A DNA stretch of 50,010 nucleotides, taken from contig JAIFNG010000117.1 of NCBI GenBank assembly GCA_020047815.1, positions 1-50,010 of the forward strand, in the 5' to 3' direction. Of the stretch, positions 11,250 through 19,815 are shown one piece after another. Made by a program: the position numbers and the translations under genes. How positions within the stretch are numbered: the first letter of the stretch is position 1; each line of letters starts with the position of its first letter. The stretch is from Anaerolinea sp. (GTDB lineage: Bacteria; Chloroflexota; Anaerolineae; Anaerolineales; Villigracilaceae). The notes beneath the pieces are model-generated. The model searched no databases. It was not told the DNA's origin and saw only the letters and a program-made list of their open reading frames with translations.

Positions 11250-12155
11250 TTATCCTTTGGACCATCTCGCATATACCGCCTGCGAAAGCAGGCGGTTGGC
11301 GCTTGTCTCACGGGTAACCAACTCACCGCTGTCCATATTGCCATTATATTTTTTCATCATCTCGCCCAGTGTTTGTGCCACATGGATGGCAGAGGCGCGC
11401 ACTGCATACAGGGTGGCAATAACAAAAAGCGGATTATCGCTCAGACATGCACGGCAGGTTTCAAATAATCCTGGCAGGGATTTGTACACTTCCCATACCT
11501 CACCTTTGGGTCCGCGCCCAAATTTAGGTGGGTCGAGGATAATGCCGTCGTACTTCACGCCGCGCTTTTCCTCGCGTTGCATGTATTTGACCGCATCCTC
11601 AACAATCCAGCGAATGGGCTTTTCGCTCAAGCCCGACAAGATTTGATTGTCACGAGCCCAAGTTACTGATTTTTTGGAGGCATCCACGTGAGTCACTTGG
11701 GCGCCAGCGGCGGCGGCGGCAAGAGATGCCAGCCCTGTATAGCCAAACAGATTGAGGACTCTAACAGGACGCCTCTCTTTTTGAATTAGATCGGCCATAA
11801 AATCCCAGTGTGACGCGACTTCAGGAAAGACACCCAAGTGTCGTCCGGGAGTGGTCATCACCTCGAATTTTAGTTCGCCGATTTTTGGCAGCGGATATGC
11901 CATTTCCCACTTTTCGGGCAATTTCTTTTTTTCGATCCAATGTCCGCCGCTTTCTTCCTGGGTTGGTTGAAAGGTCGCGTGTGCTTCATCCCAGTCCTTT
12001 TGTGAGAGGGCGCGGCTCCACATGACTTGTGATTCAGGACGTGCAAAAATATATTTGCCGAATCGTTCGAGTTTTTGACCTTCGCCTGAATCGAGGAGTT
12101 CATATTCCCGCCAGTTTTTTGCTTCAAGCAGGGTGTAGGTGGGGGGTGTTTGCAC
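11250..12155 (-). CDS. Class I SAM-dependent methyltransferase, RlmI-like catalytic domain
   Basis: 301 residues. The Rossmann methyltransferase core is clear: motif I NLFGYTGLASLAAAAAGA, acidic VTHVDASKKSV, and DGIILDPPKFGRGPKG. This set is typical of the 23S rRNA m5C methyltransferase RlmI/YccW group. The N-terminal PUA domain of true RlmI is missing (the protein begins with about 110 residues of a different small domain), so I give no gene symbol and treat RNA methylation as probable only. Start GTG 12155 has AAGGA eight bases upstream. It is transcribed divergently from mraZ, sharing a 182-base control region. Confidence 0.82.
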   Translation of the reverse strand: MQTPPTYTLLEAKNWREYELLDSGEGQKLERFGKYIFARPESQVMWSRALSQKDWDEAHATFQPTQEESGGHWIEKKKLPEKWEMAYPLPKIGELKFEVMTTPGRHLGVFPEVASHWDFMADLIQKERRPVRVLNLFGYTGLASLAAAAAGAQVTHVDASKKSVTWARDNQILSGLSEKPIRWIVEDAVKYMQREEKRGVKYDGIILDPPKFGRGPKGEVWEVYKSLPGLFETCRACLSDNPLFVIATLYAVRASAIHVAQTLGEMMKKYNGNMDSGELVTRETSANRLLSQAVYARWSKG

Positions 12156-12232
12156 AGTGTTTTTCCTTCGTTCTCTTTGAAGTTGGAAATCAGTAGTACT
12201 TAAGATGGCTATAAAATGACCAATTTATTAAC

Positions 12233-12260
12233 TTGATTTTTCTTCATAAGCCAGTATAAT
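12233..12260 (+). promoter_or_regulatory. dcw operon promoter
   Basis: TTGATT (12233-12238), 16-base spacer, perfect TATAAT (12255-12260). The start site would fall near 12267, inside the repeat array that begins at the very next base, so a protein bound to the repeats would block RNA polymerase. Confidence 0.8.
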
Positions 12261-12290
12261 GTGGTAACAAGTGGTAGAAAGTGGTAGTAA
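12261..12290 (+). promoter_or_regulatory. MraZ operator: three GTGGTA repeats at 10-bp spacing
   Basis: GTGGTA occurs at 12261, 12271 and 12281, that is TGGTA-N5-TGGTA-N5-TGGTA in one helical phase. Described MraZ operators (TGGGN repeats with 5-base spacers in E. coli, AAAGTG-type repeats in mycoplasmas) have the same geometry. It sits directly after the -10 box of the operon whose first gene is mraZ, so autorepression is the natural reading. Confidence 0.82.
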
Positions 12291-12337
12291 GGCGACGGGC
12301 ACCGAACGTCTGTCGCATAAAAAGGATAAAAGTACAA

Positions 12338-12784
12338 ATGTTCTTAGGCCAGTTCCAACACAATCTTGACGAAAAGGGACGCCTTATGATTCCGGCGCGC
12401 TTTCGTGATTTGTTGGCAGGCGGTGCATTCATCACACAAGGTTTTGATAAATGCCTGATGGTGATGACCGAATCCTACTTCAAACAGGTTTATGAACGTA
12501 TTGAAGTCATGAACCTTGCCGATCCAATCGCACGGCTCCTGCGTCGTTTGATTCTGTCAAACGCTTACTCTGTTGAAGTAGACAAAATTGGACGTATTCT
12601 TGTGCCGCAAAACTTGCGTACCTTCCTTGGCATCGAAAATGGCGAACTGGTTGTTGCGGGACAGGGCGAGTATTTTGAAGTGTGGACGCCCACCCTTTGG
12701 AGCGAGCAAATGGCACAGTTGCAGGATACCGAAGCCAACACCCAGCGATTTTCTGCGCTGGACCTGTCGAAGAGTAAACCGTAG
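12338..12784 (+). CDS. mraZ: Transcriptional regulator MraZ
   Basis: 148 residues, the usual MraZ length. Two tandem SpoVT/AbrB-like swapped-hairpin repeats are visible: NLDEKGRLMIPARFRDLL near the N-terminus and VEVDKIGRILVPQNLRTFLG about 70 residues later. MraZ forms ring-shaped oligomers and represses its own dcw operon by binding promoter-proximal direct repeats, which are present here at 12261-12290. Start ATG 12338 has AAAAGGA upstream and begins MFLGQFQHNLDEKG as in the family; an in-frame GTG at 12281 lies inside the operator and is not a credible start. It is followed 61 bases later by rsmH. Confidence 0.95.
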   Translation: MFLGQFQHNLDEKGRLMIPARFRDLLAGGAFITQGFDKCLMVMTESYFKQVYERIEVMNLADPIARLLRRLILSNAYSVEVDKIGRILVPQNLRTFLGIENGELVVAGQGEYFEVWTPTLWSEQMAQLQDTEANTQRFSALDLSKSKP

Positions 12785-12845
12785 TAACAACTTCGCAGAG
12801 TACCCTGCGGGTAGTCTGCCAATCGACTGAAGTCGCAACAATATT

Positions 12846-13760
12846 ATGAATCATGTACCTGTACTTTACAAAGAGATTATACACGCACTGCAACCCCAAT
12901 GTGGTGGTCATTATGTGGATGGCACTCTGGGCGCGGGTGGTCACGCTCGCGGGATACTGGAGGCTTGCATGCCTGATGGGCTTCTGTTGGGTCTGGATGT
13001 AGACCCAAAGGCGTTGGCGCTTTCTCGTGAGACTTTGGCTCCTTACGAAGGGCGCACACATCTCGTGCAGGCCTCCTACACCACCATCACAAAGCAACTT
13101 GCTTCTTTGCACTGGAATGAAGTGGATGGCATCATGCTTGACCTTGGCGCATCGTCAATGCAGTTTGACAACGCCAGCCGTGGTTTCTCATTTATGCAGG
13201 ATGGTCCGCTGGATATGCGATTTGGACCACAGGCATTTCAGAGTGCAGAAGATATTGTCAACACCTTTGATGAAAAAGACCTCGCAGATTTGATCTTCCG
13301 TTACGGTGAAGACCGCGACTCAAGAAAGATCGCAAGAGCCATCGTGATTAGCAGACCGCTTCGTACCACCTGCGAACTGGCTGCGGTTATTGAAAAAGCA
13401 TCCCCCCGGCGCGGCTCCCGCGTCCACCCAGCCACGCAAACTTTTCAAGCATTGCGAATTGTCGTCAATGAGGAGCTTGCATCTGTGGAAAGTGTGCTTC
13501 CTCAAGCAGTAACCTGCCTGAGGCCGGGCGGGCGGCTTGCAGTCATCTCATTCCACTCGCTGGAAGATCGTATTGTTAAGGATTTCTTCCGCGAACAAAG
13601 CAAAGACCTCTTTAATCCGCCTTATGAAGGAATTTATGAAAAGGAACGTAAGGCTGTCGTAAAAATCATAAATAAAAAGCCGATTGTGGCCTCAGATGAA
13701 GAAATAAAGGATAACCCAAGAGCGCGAAGCGCAAAACTTAGAATTGTAGAAAAGCTATGA
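12846..13760 (+). CDS. rsmH: 16S rRNA (cytosine(1402)-N4)-methyltransferase RsmH
   Basis: 304 residues, the family length. Methylates N4 of C1402 in the decoding centre of 16S rRNA. Seen: N-terminal HVPVLYKEIIHAL, SAM motif YVDGTLGAGGHARGIL, LLGLDVDPKAL, GIMLDLGASSMQFD, RGFSFMQDGPLDMR, and the C-terminal RPGGRLAVISFHSLEDRIVK. Second gene of the dcw cluster in its standard place after mraZ. The start lacks a strong ribosome binding site. Its stop overlaps the ATG of the next gene (ATGA), indicating translational coupling. Confidence 0.96.
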   Translation: MNHVPVLYKEIIHALQPQCGGHYVDGTLGAGGHARGILEACMPDGLLLGLDVDPKALALSRETLAPYEGRTHLVQASYTTITKQLASLHWNEVDGIMLDLGASSMQFDNASRGFSFMQDGPLDMRFGPQAFQSAEDIVNTFDEKDLADLIFRYGEDRDSRKIARAIVISRPLRTTCELAAVIEKASPRRGSRVHPATQTFQALRIVVNEELASVESVLPQAVTCLRPGGRLAVISFHSLEDRIVKDFFREQSKDLFNPPYEGIYEKERKAVVKIINKKPIVASDEEIKDNPRARSAKLRIVEKL

Positions 13761-14227
13761 ATATACAAAATGTTGACCACCTTGTACATGCTTATAAAAT
13801 TGCTCCCTGGCGCATTCAGCGTCAGTGGATTGGGAACGCATTACTTGTGGTGGTTGTGTTGGCGATGGTTGCCACAATTTACCTGGATGTGACTTCCCAA
13901 GCCGCAATTACTGGGCGCGAGATACAAGACCTGACAGTTTCTATTTCAGATAACCAACAGGTAAGTGCTGACCTGCAAACCAAGCTAGCCTTGTTGACTT
14001 CAGCGCGTGTAATGGAACAACGCGCGCTTGAGATTGGTTTTCGACCGATGAAATCTGAGGAAACGGAATACCTGGTTGTACCGGGCTACTTGATACTTGA
14101 GCCAGACATTCTCTCTTCTGTGCCTCTTTTGCAATTGAGCGCTTTGACTATCCCGCCGGAATACAATGAATCGTTATTGGATTGGATGGACAAAAAAATT
14201 ATAAATTCTGTGCGGGGTATACAATGA
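13757..14227 (+). CDS. FtsL-like division protein
   Basis: 156 residues. Topology fits FtsL/DivIC: about 25 cytoplasmic residues (APWRIQRQW), one membrane helix at about 27-46, then a heptad-like external segment (about 50-95, with EIQDLTVSISDNQQVSADLQ) and a short hydrophobic tail. FtsL bridges FtsB/FtsQ and the FtsWI synthase. Sequence similarity in this family is too low for a motif call; the assignment rests on topology plus its place between rsmH and ftsI. Overlaps both neighbours by ATGA. The 60-residue extension beyond the coiled coil is longer than in classical FtsL. Confidence 0.7.
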   Translation: MNIQNVDHLVHAYKIAPWRIQRQWIGNALLVVVVLAMVATIYLDVTSQAAITGREIQDLTVSISDNQQVSADLQTKLALLTSARVMEQRALEIGFRPMKSEETEYLVVPGYLILEPDILSSVPLLQLSALTIPPEYNESLLDWMDKKIINSVRGIQ

Positions 14228-15972
14228 GGTTGCAATATGCGCGCCGCATACAGGTATTGTCTGGCGCCTTGGGGCTGATCGCGTTGGCCATTGTTGTGCA
14301 AATGACCCGCATACAAAACAGCCCGGAGGCTGCCTTCTTCCGTCAGCAGGCTTCTGTTTATGCCTACGAATTGCAGACGTTTTATCCGGATCGGGGTGAG
14401 ATATATGACCGAAATGGTCACCTGCTTGCGGGGAACAAATCTGTGTATGAGATCGGCGTGGATTTGAACATTGTGAAAGACTCCCACGCTATTGCCTCTG
14501 CCGTCAGCCTGGAACTGGGCATGGATTATGCCCAGGTTATTGATGCCATTGAAAATCCTTCTGAAGGCATCTATTATGTGGTACTTTCAGATTTTGTTGA
14601 AGTGGAACCTGCAGTCAGGCTTCAAGAGTTGAAAAAGTCTTTACAGGATAACGCTGAAGAAGGTGTGTTGGGCAGCTTGACTGGTTTGGAATTTAAATCG
14701 CATCCGCAGCGCAGTTACCCCGAGAATTCTCTTGCTTCCAATGTAATCGGATTTGTCAGTCGTGAGGGACGTGGTTACTTTGGAGTCGAAGAAAAATATG
14801 ACATTTTGCTGGCGGGCAGTCCCGTGCAGGCATTTGTCCCCACTGACCCGAACAAAGCGTTTGAAATTCCGCGTGTGATGAATGGTACCACGTTGGTACT
14901 CACTATTAACCGTGACCTGCAGGCAGCTGCCGAACAAATATTGGATGAGGCGCTTGATACCTATGGTGCAGATGGCGGCACAATTGTTATCATGGATCCT
15001 CGTGATGGGGAATTACTTGCGATGGCAGTCACTCCACGCATGGATCTGAATCAATTTTGGAATTACGGCACGATCTATGACAATGCCAGTGAATTCAATT
15101 CTGCCATCTCCATGCCATACGAGCCGGGTTCTGTGACAAAGATTCTTACCATGGCGGCTGCACTGGATAGCGGAACAGTTACACCTGGAACAACCTATCT
15201 TGACACTGGAGCAATCCTTGTTGGCGGTGCAACCATCCAAAATTGGAACCAGGAGCCGTGGGGGTTACAGGATATGACCGGTTGTTTGCAGCACTCGCTT
15301 AATGTTTGTATGGCCACCATTTCCACACAAATGGGGGCTGGAACTTTTTACGGTTACATGGATGGGTTTGGTTTTGGACATCTCACAGGTGTAGATCTAG
15401 CAGGGGAAGCGGCAGGCAGGTTGAAGTTGCCTGGCGATGAGGATTGGTATCCTGTTGACCTTGGCACGAATTCCTTTGGCCAGGGTTTATCTGCCACGCC
15501 GATGCAGATCATGATGGCGGCATCTGCAATTGCCAATCACGGACGCACCGTCACACCGCACGCGCTTCATGCCATGGTACGTGATGGACGCCAATATAAC
15601 GTTCCCGCTCAGTTCGGTGGTTCACCCATCTCTGAGCAGACCGCAGATACACTGTCGGACATGTTGGTTGTATCTCTTGAATCCGAAGGCTCACTTGCCC
15701 TCCTTCCTGGTTATCGTGTTGCCGGTAAAACAGGTACTGCACAAATTCCGGTGGGTGGGTTTTATGACAGCACGCAGACCAATGCCTCCTTTATTGGCTG
15801 GGGACCTGCGGATGATCCACAGTTTATGATCTATGTTTGGCTCGAACGTCCCTCCGCATCCATTTGGGGCTCTGAAACCGCTGCCCCTGTTTTTGGAGAA
15901 ATGGCGGAGAAAACCGTCGTTCTTTTGGATATCCCTCCCGATTACATTCGGCAGCAGGTTGTGGCAAAATAA
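14224..15972 (+). CDS. ftsI: Peptidoglycan transpeptidase FtsI (class B PBP)
   Basis: 582 residues. Crosslinks septal peptidoglycan as partner of FtsW. One N-terminal helix (about 12-30), then the PBP dimerisation domain with YPDRGEIYDRNGHLLA, then the transpeptidase domain with all three active-site motifs: S303-V-T-K306 in EPGSVTK, S358-L-N360, and K502-T-G in AGKTGTAQIP. No PASTA repeats follow, unlike many Firmicutes and Actinobacteria. I start at ATG 14224, which overlaps the stop of the FtsL-like gene; an upstream in-frame ATG at 14182 would only add residues lying inside that gene. Confidence 0.93.
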   Translation: MRLQYARRIQVLSGALGLIALAIVVQMTRIQNSPEAAFFRQQASVYAYELQTFYPDRGEIYDRNGHLLAGNKSVYEIGVDLNIVKDSHAIASAVSLELGMDYAQVIDAIENPSEGIYYVVLSDFVEVEPAVRLQELKKSLQDNAEEGVLGSLTGLEFKSHPQRSYPENSLASNVIGFVSREGRGYFGVEEKYDILLAGSPVQAFVPTDPNKAFEIPRVMNGTTLVLTINRDLQAAAEQILDEALDTYGADGGTIVIMDPRDGELLAMAVTPRMDLNQFWNYGTIYDNASEFNSAISMPYEPGSVTKILTMAAALDSGTVTPGTTYLDTGAILVGGATIQNWNQEPWGLQDMTGCLQHSLNVCMATISTQMGAGTFYGYMDGFGFGHLTGVDLAGEAAGRLKLPGDEDWYPVDLGTNSFGQGLSATPMQIMMAASAIANHGRTVTPHALHAMVRDGRQYNVPAQFGGSPISEQTADTLSDMLVVSLESEGSLALLPGYRVAGKTGTAQIPVGGFYDSTQTNASFIGWGPADDPQFMIYVWLERPSASIWGSETAAPVFGEMAEKTVVLLDIPPDYIRQQVVAK

Positions 15973-15973
15973 T

Positions 15974-17389
15974 ATGCTCACACTAGCAGATGTTCTCGAA
16001 GCCATTACCCGCGATTCAGTTCGCATTCCGAACGCGACAGCGCTCATCAAGGAAGCGGTCATTGACTCGCGACAGGTAATTCCCTCAGCACTCTTTGTCG
16101 CGATTCCCGGTGAAAAAGTTGATGGGCATGATTTCATTGCCGAAGCATTTGAGAGGGGGGCGACTTTTGCTTTAACCCAGAAAGAAACTCCTGCATTTCA
16201 TACCCTTGACCTGCGTGCTGGACTGGCTGAATCTACTCTTGACCTTTCCTCGCCTCTCTGTCTGCGTGTGGATAACACAATTTCTGCTCTGCAACAGATT
16301 GCGCGATTCTGGCGACGAAAATTAAATTTACGTGTGATCGGGATTACTGGCAGTGTGGGAAAATCAACCACAAAGGAAATGGTTGCTGAGGTGCTTGGTA
16401 TACGCTATCGCACACTGCGCAGCCCCGGCAATTTAAATAACGAAATCGGTTTGCCACTTACCATGTTGAAACTTGACCCGGGTTATGAGCGCGCTGTTTT
16501 GGAAATGGGATTTTATATCCCCGGCGAAATTCAATTTCTGTGTGATATTGCCCAGCCGCACATTGGTGTGGTGACAAATATTGGTACTGTCCATGCTGAA
16601 CGCGCCGGGTCACAGGAAGCTATTGCACGTGGCAAAAGCGAGCTGATTCAGGCGCTGCCTGTTGACGGGGTTGCCATTTTGAACTTCGACGATCCCTGGG
16701 TTCGCAGGATGGAAGAGAAGACCAAAGCCCGTGTCTTCTTTTACGGGCTTTCACACGAAGCCGACTTATGGGCTGACGAGATAGAAGGATTGGGTTTGGA
16801 CGGTATTCGCTTCCGCCTGCATTATCAGGGAGAGACGATCCATTCCCACGTGCCAATGATTGGACGTCACTCGGTTCACACGGCTTTGCGGGCTGCCGCA
16901 GTTGCCCTAAACGACGGGTTGACCTGGCAGGAAATCTTTGAAGGTTTCTCTCATGGGCGAGCGCAATTGCATCTGGCGGCAGTTCGCACGAGCTCAGGTG
17001 CGCTAATTCTGGATGACACGTACAATGCTTCGCCGGAGTCCGTGCTTGCTGCGCTCAACCTGCTGGATGAACTGGACGGACGTAAGATTGCTGTCTTGGG
17101 TGACATGCTTGAACTGGGTCCCTATGAGAAGCAGGGGCATGAAATGGTTGGGATGCGTGCCGCGCAAGTGGCAAAACTTCTTTTGACCCTGGGTCCGCGC
17201 GCGCGCATGATCGCCGCCGCTGCCCGTCGCGCTGGCATGAAGTCTTCACAGATTTTGGAGTTTGAGCAACCCGAGCCAATCATGGACTGGTTGAATAAAA
17301 ACCTTTCTTCAACCGATGCTGTGCTGATTAAAGGCTCGCGCGGTCTTCGTATGGATCGTATCACTGCCGCACTGGAGATTCAATCGTGA
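15974..17389 (+). CDS. murF: UDP-MurNAc-tripeptide:D-Ala-D-Ala ligase MurF
   Basis: 471 residues. Adds D-Ala-D-Ala to the UDP-MurNAc-tripeptide in the cytoplasm. Seen: N-terminal uridine-binding domain with VIDSRQVIPSALFVAIPGE, P-loop GITGSVGKSTTKEM, NLNNEIGLPLTML, GVVTNIGTVHAE, ILDDTYNASPESV, AVLGDMLELG and KGSRGLRMD. The NNEIG and YNASPESV motifs separate MurF from MurE. Start ATG 15974 lies one base after the ftsI stop. In most bacteria murE sits between ftsI and murF; it is absent here. The stop overlaps the GTG start of mraY (GTGA). Confidence 0.95.
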   Translation: MLTLADVLEAITRDSVRIPNATALIKEAVIDSRQVIPSALFVAIPGEKVDGHDFIAEAFERGATFALTQKETPAFHTLDLRAGLAESTLDLSSPLCLRVDNTISALQQIARFWRRKLNLRVIGITGSVGKSTTKEMVAEVLGIRYRTLRSPGNLNNEIGLPLTMLKLDPGYERAVLEMGFYIPGEIQFLCDIAQPHIGVVTNIGTVHAERAGSQEAIARGKSELIQALPVDGVAILNFDDPWVRRMEEKTKARVFFYGLSHEADLWADEIEGLGLDGIRFRLHYQGETIHSHVPMIGRHSVHTALRAAAVALNDGLTWQEIFEGFSHGRAQLHLAAVRTSSGALILDDTYNASPESVLAALNLLDELDGRKIAVLGDMLELGPYEKQGHEMVGMRAAQVAKLLLTLGPRARMIAAAARRAGMKSSQILEFEQPEPIMDWLNKNLSSTDAVLIKGSRGLRMDRITAALEIQS

Positions 17390-18384
17390 GACAGATTGCT
17401 CTATCACTTAGCCTTGCAGGTCTCACCTTTTTGATGACTGCCATTTGGGGCGGCCCCTTGCTTCGAATATTGAGGCATTACAAGATCGGCAAGATCATTC
17501 GTGTGGAAGAACCCGGTCATCACGGAGTAAAGATGGGAACGCCCACGATGGGTGGCGTGATGTTTATCCTGCCTGTTTTGTTGTTTAGCGGATTGCTCAA
17601 TGCCGTGGCGTTGATTGGATTGACCACCAGCGGGGTGGGGCGCTCAGTGTTGGTGCCGATGGCTGTCATGTTTGGTTACGCTGTGCTCGGTGCAGTAGAT
17701 GACTGGGAGGGTATTCGGGGTAAACGCAAGGGCGATGGAATGCGCGCCCGCACGAAGTTTGCCTTTCAGGTGATCCTTGCGCTTGTGACAGCCTATATTT
17801 TGAAATACATGATGGATGTGCCCGATTTGTATTTTCCGGGATTATTCTTTGAGATCGAACTCGGCTGGTTATATGTCCCAATTGCGGCTTTCATAATCGT
17901 TGCGGAATCAAATGCCATCAACTTTACGGATGGACTCGATGGCCTGGCAGGATTAATTGCCGCCACCGCCATCGCTGCTTTTGGCGGCATTGCTTTGGTT
18001 CAGGAGCAGATTTATCTAGCACGCTTTTGTTTTATCCTTGTCGGTGCGCTCTTTGGATTTTTGTGGTTTAACGTCCACCCCGCTGAATTATTTATGGGTG
18101 ACACGGGTTCGTTGTCGCTTGGCGCAGTGTTGGCCATTGTTGCCCTGTTAACGGGGCAGTGGCCCATGCTTTTGGTAATTGGTATTATTCCGCTCAGCGA
18201 AATGTTAAGTGTCGTAATTCAAATTGGCTATTTTAAAATGACAAAGGGCAAGCGTTTTTTCAAAATGGCACCCATCCATTTGCATTTTGAATTACTTGGC
18301 TGGAGCGAAACCCAAGTTGTGCAGCGTTTCTGGCTTATCGGCTTAATGGCTGCATTGATTGGAATAGGATTGTCACAGGTGTAA
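17386..18384 (+). CDS. mraY: Phospho-MurNAc-pentapeptide transferase MraY
   Basis: 332 residues, about ten membrane helices. Makes lipid I by moving phospho-MurNAc-pentapeptide from UDP to undecaprenyl phosphate. Seen: KMGTPTMGGVMF, the first Asp pair in GAVDDWEGIRGKRKGDGM, the NFTDGLDGLAGL motif, FMGDTGSLSLGA, and near the C-terminus the MAPIHLHFELLGWSE loop with its conserved histidines. All catalytic aspartates are present. GTG start 17386 overlaps the murF stop by three bases. Confidence 0.96.
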   Translation: MRQIALSLSLAGLTFLMTAIWGGPLLRILRHYKIGKIIRVEEPGHHGVKMGTPTMGGVMFILPVLLFSGLLNAVALIGLTTSGVGRSVLVPMAVMFGYAVLGAVDDWEGIRGKRKGDGMRARTKFAFQVILALVTAYILKYMMDVPDLYFPGLFFEIELGWLYVPIAAFIIVAESNAINFTDGLDGLAGLIAATAIAAFGGIALVQEQIYLARFCFILVGALFGFLWFNVHPAELFMGDTGSLSLGAVLAIVALLTGQWPMLLVIGIIPLSEMLSVVIQIGYFKMTKGKRFFKMAPIHLHFELLGWSETQVVQRFWLIGLMAALIGIGLSQV

Positions 18385-18429
18385 ATTCCTCTCTTGGGAA
18401 TCTTACTCCCCAAAAGAGAAAAAATTATT

Positions 18430-19815
18430 ATGACCAATTGGAACAACACCCACACGCTCATCCTCGGAGCAGCGAGGCAAGGGATTGCCCTTGCCCGTTG
18501 GCTATCCCGTCACGGCTCGCATGTGATTTTGAGTGATTTGCGTAGTATGGAACAACTCGCTTCCGCCCGTGACTTGCTTGCAGATACGAATGTGGAATGG
18601 GCTGCAGGTGGGCATCCAATCGAGTTGTTGGATGGTGTGGATGTGCTTTGTCTTTCAGGCGGCATTCCGTTGACTCTACCCATTGTGCAGGAAGCTGTCA
18701 AACGGGGTATTCTGCTTTCCAACGATACTCAAATTTTCTTGGAAGTCGCTCCCTGCAAGACCATTGGTATTACCGGCTCCGCAGGTAAAACAACAACAAC
18801 GACGCTGGTAGGCGAAATGGCAAAGCAGCACTTCAAAACGCACACCAAGCAAAGTGCATTTATTGGCGGCAATATTGGCGATCCGTTAATAAATTATGTT
18901 GACCAAATGAACGCCGACGACCTTTCCATTATCGAGATTTCATCCTTCCAATTGGAGCAGATGACCATCTCACCGAACATCTCTGCTGTTCTCAATATCA
19001 CGCCGAATCATTTGGATCGTCACGGTACGATGGAGGCATATACCGATGCCAAAGCACGTATTTTGGAATTTCAAACAGAAAAAGATACCGCCATCCTTAG
19101 CCATGATGATAAAGGTGCTTGGAATTTACGCAATCAGGTTAAAGGCAAGCTGCTTACCTTCAGTCTGAATACCCTGACTGATGACCTCAATGGTGCTTAT
19201 TTTCATGATGGTTTATTAAGTTTGCGTGACGGCAATGCATACCTGCCTTTGATGGCGCGTGAAAAAATCAAATTGCCCGGTGCCCATAATGTGGCGAACG
19301 TGCTTGCCGCATTCACCATCGGTCACGCGGCTGGATTCAAGCTGGATGACATGCTTGAGGCGGTTGAAGACTTTCGAGGTGTGGCACACAGACTGGAATT
19401 TGTCCGTGAGTTGCGCGGTGTGCGCTGGTACAACGGCTCGATTGCGACTGCGCCAGAACGAAGTATGGCAGATATTAATGCGTTTACTACTGAACCGATT
19501 GTGTTAATGCTCGGCGGACGTGACAAGGACCTGCCTTGGGATGGAATCGCGAAGCTGATTCATCAGCGCGTGGATCATGTGGTGGTTTTTGGCGAGGCGG
19601 CGGAACTGATTCAGAAAGCCGTATCCGCTGTCGGCGGAGCAGGGGTTGACGTTCGTCGCGCTGGCAATCTCAAAGAGGCAGTCACAGCCGCCGCCGAAGT
19701 CGCCTCCGCTGGGGATGTCGTCTTGTTTTCGCCGGGCGGTACTAGTTATGACGAGTTCAAGGATTTTGAAGAGAGAGGAGAAACCTTTAGAAAATGGGTA
19801 CTGGAACTTTCGTAA
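18430..19815 (+). CDS. murD: UDP-N-acetylmuramoyl-L-alanine:glutamate ligase MurD
   Basis: 461 residues. Adds glutamate (normally D-Glu) to UDP-MurNAc-L-Ala. Seen: N-terminal Rossmann TLILGAARQGIALARWL, P-loop GITGSAGKTTTTTLVGE, FIGGNIGDPL, IEISSFQLEQM, NITPNHLDRHGTMEAYTDAK, GAHNVANVLAA, VAHRLEFV, and the C-terminal VLMLGGRDKDLPW. Where E. coli-type MurD has NDSKATN, this protein has YNGSIATAPERS. Start ATG 18430 follows an AAGAGA ribosome binding site; a TTG at 18394 would give a non-homologous extension. It overlaps ftsW by 22 bases. Confidence 0.93.
   Translation: MTNWNNTHTLILGAARQGIALARWLSRHGSHVILSDLRSMEQLASARDLLADTNVEWAAGGHPIELLDGVDVLCLSGGIPLTLPIVQEAVKRGILLSNDTQIFLEVAPCKTIGITGSAGKTTTTTLVGEMAKQHFKTHTKQSAFIGGNIGDPLINYVDQMNADDLSIIEISSFQLEQMTISPNISAVLNITPNHLDRHGTMEAYTDAKARILEFQTEKDTAILSHDDKGAWNLRNQVKGKLLTFSLNTLTDDLNGAYFHDGLLSLRDGNAYLPLMAREKIKLPGAHNVANVLAAFTIGHAAGFKLDDMLEAVEDFRGVAHRLEFVRELRGVRWYNGSIATAPERSMADINAFTTEPIVLMLGGRDKDLPWDGIAKLIHQRVDHVVVFGEAAELIQKAVSAVGGAGVDVRRAGNLKEAVTAAAEVASAGDVVLFSPGGTSYDEFKDFEERGETFRKWVLELS

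Noticed and set aside
11277..11296. GC-rich hairpin CCGCCTGC-GAAA-GCAGGCGG
   Set aside because: It lies inside the C-terminal codons of the methyltransferase with no T-run after it; likely coincidental to coding, though it could help 3' stability.
10987..11646. 219-codon open frame on the plus strand
   Set aside because: Most of it is antisense to the clearly conserved methyltransferase, and its product shows no fold or family. The GGGGGTG upstream is not convincing alone.
12507..13112. 201-codon minus-strand frame across mraZ and rsmH
   Set aside because: Antisense to two conserved genes, no ribosome binding site, no protein character.
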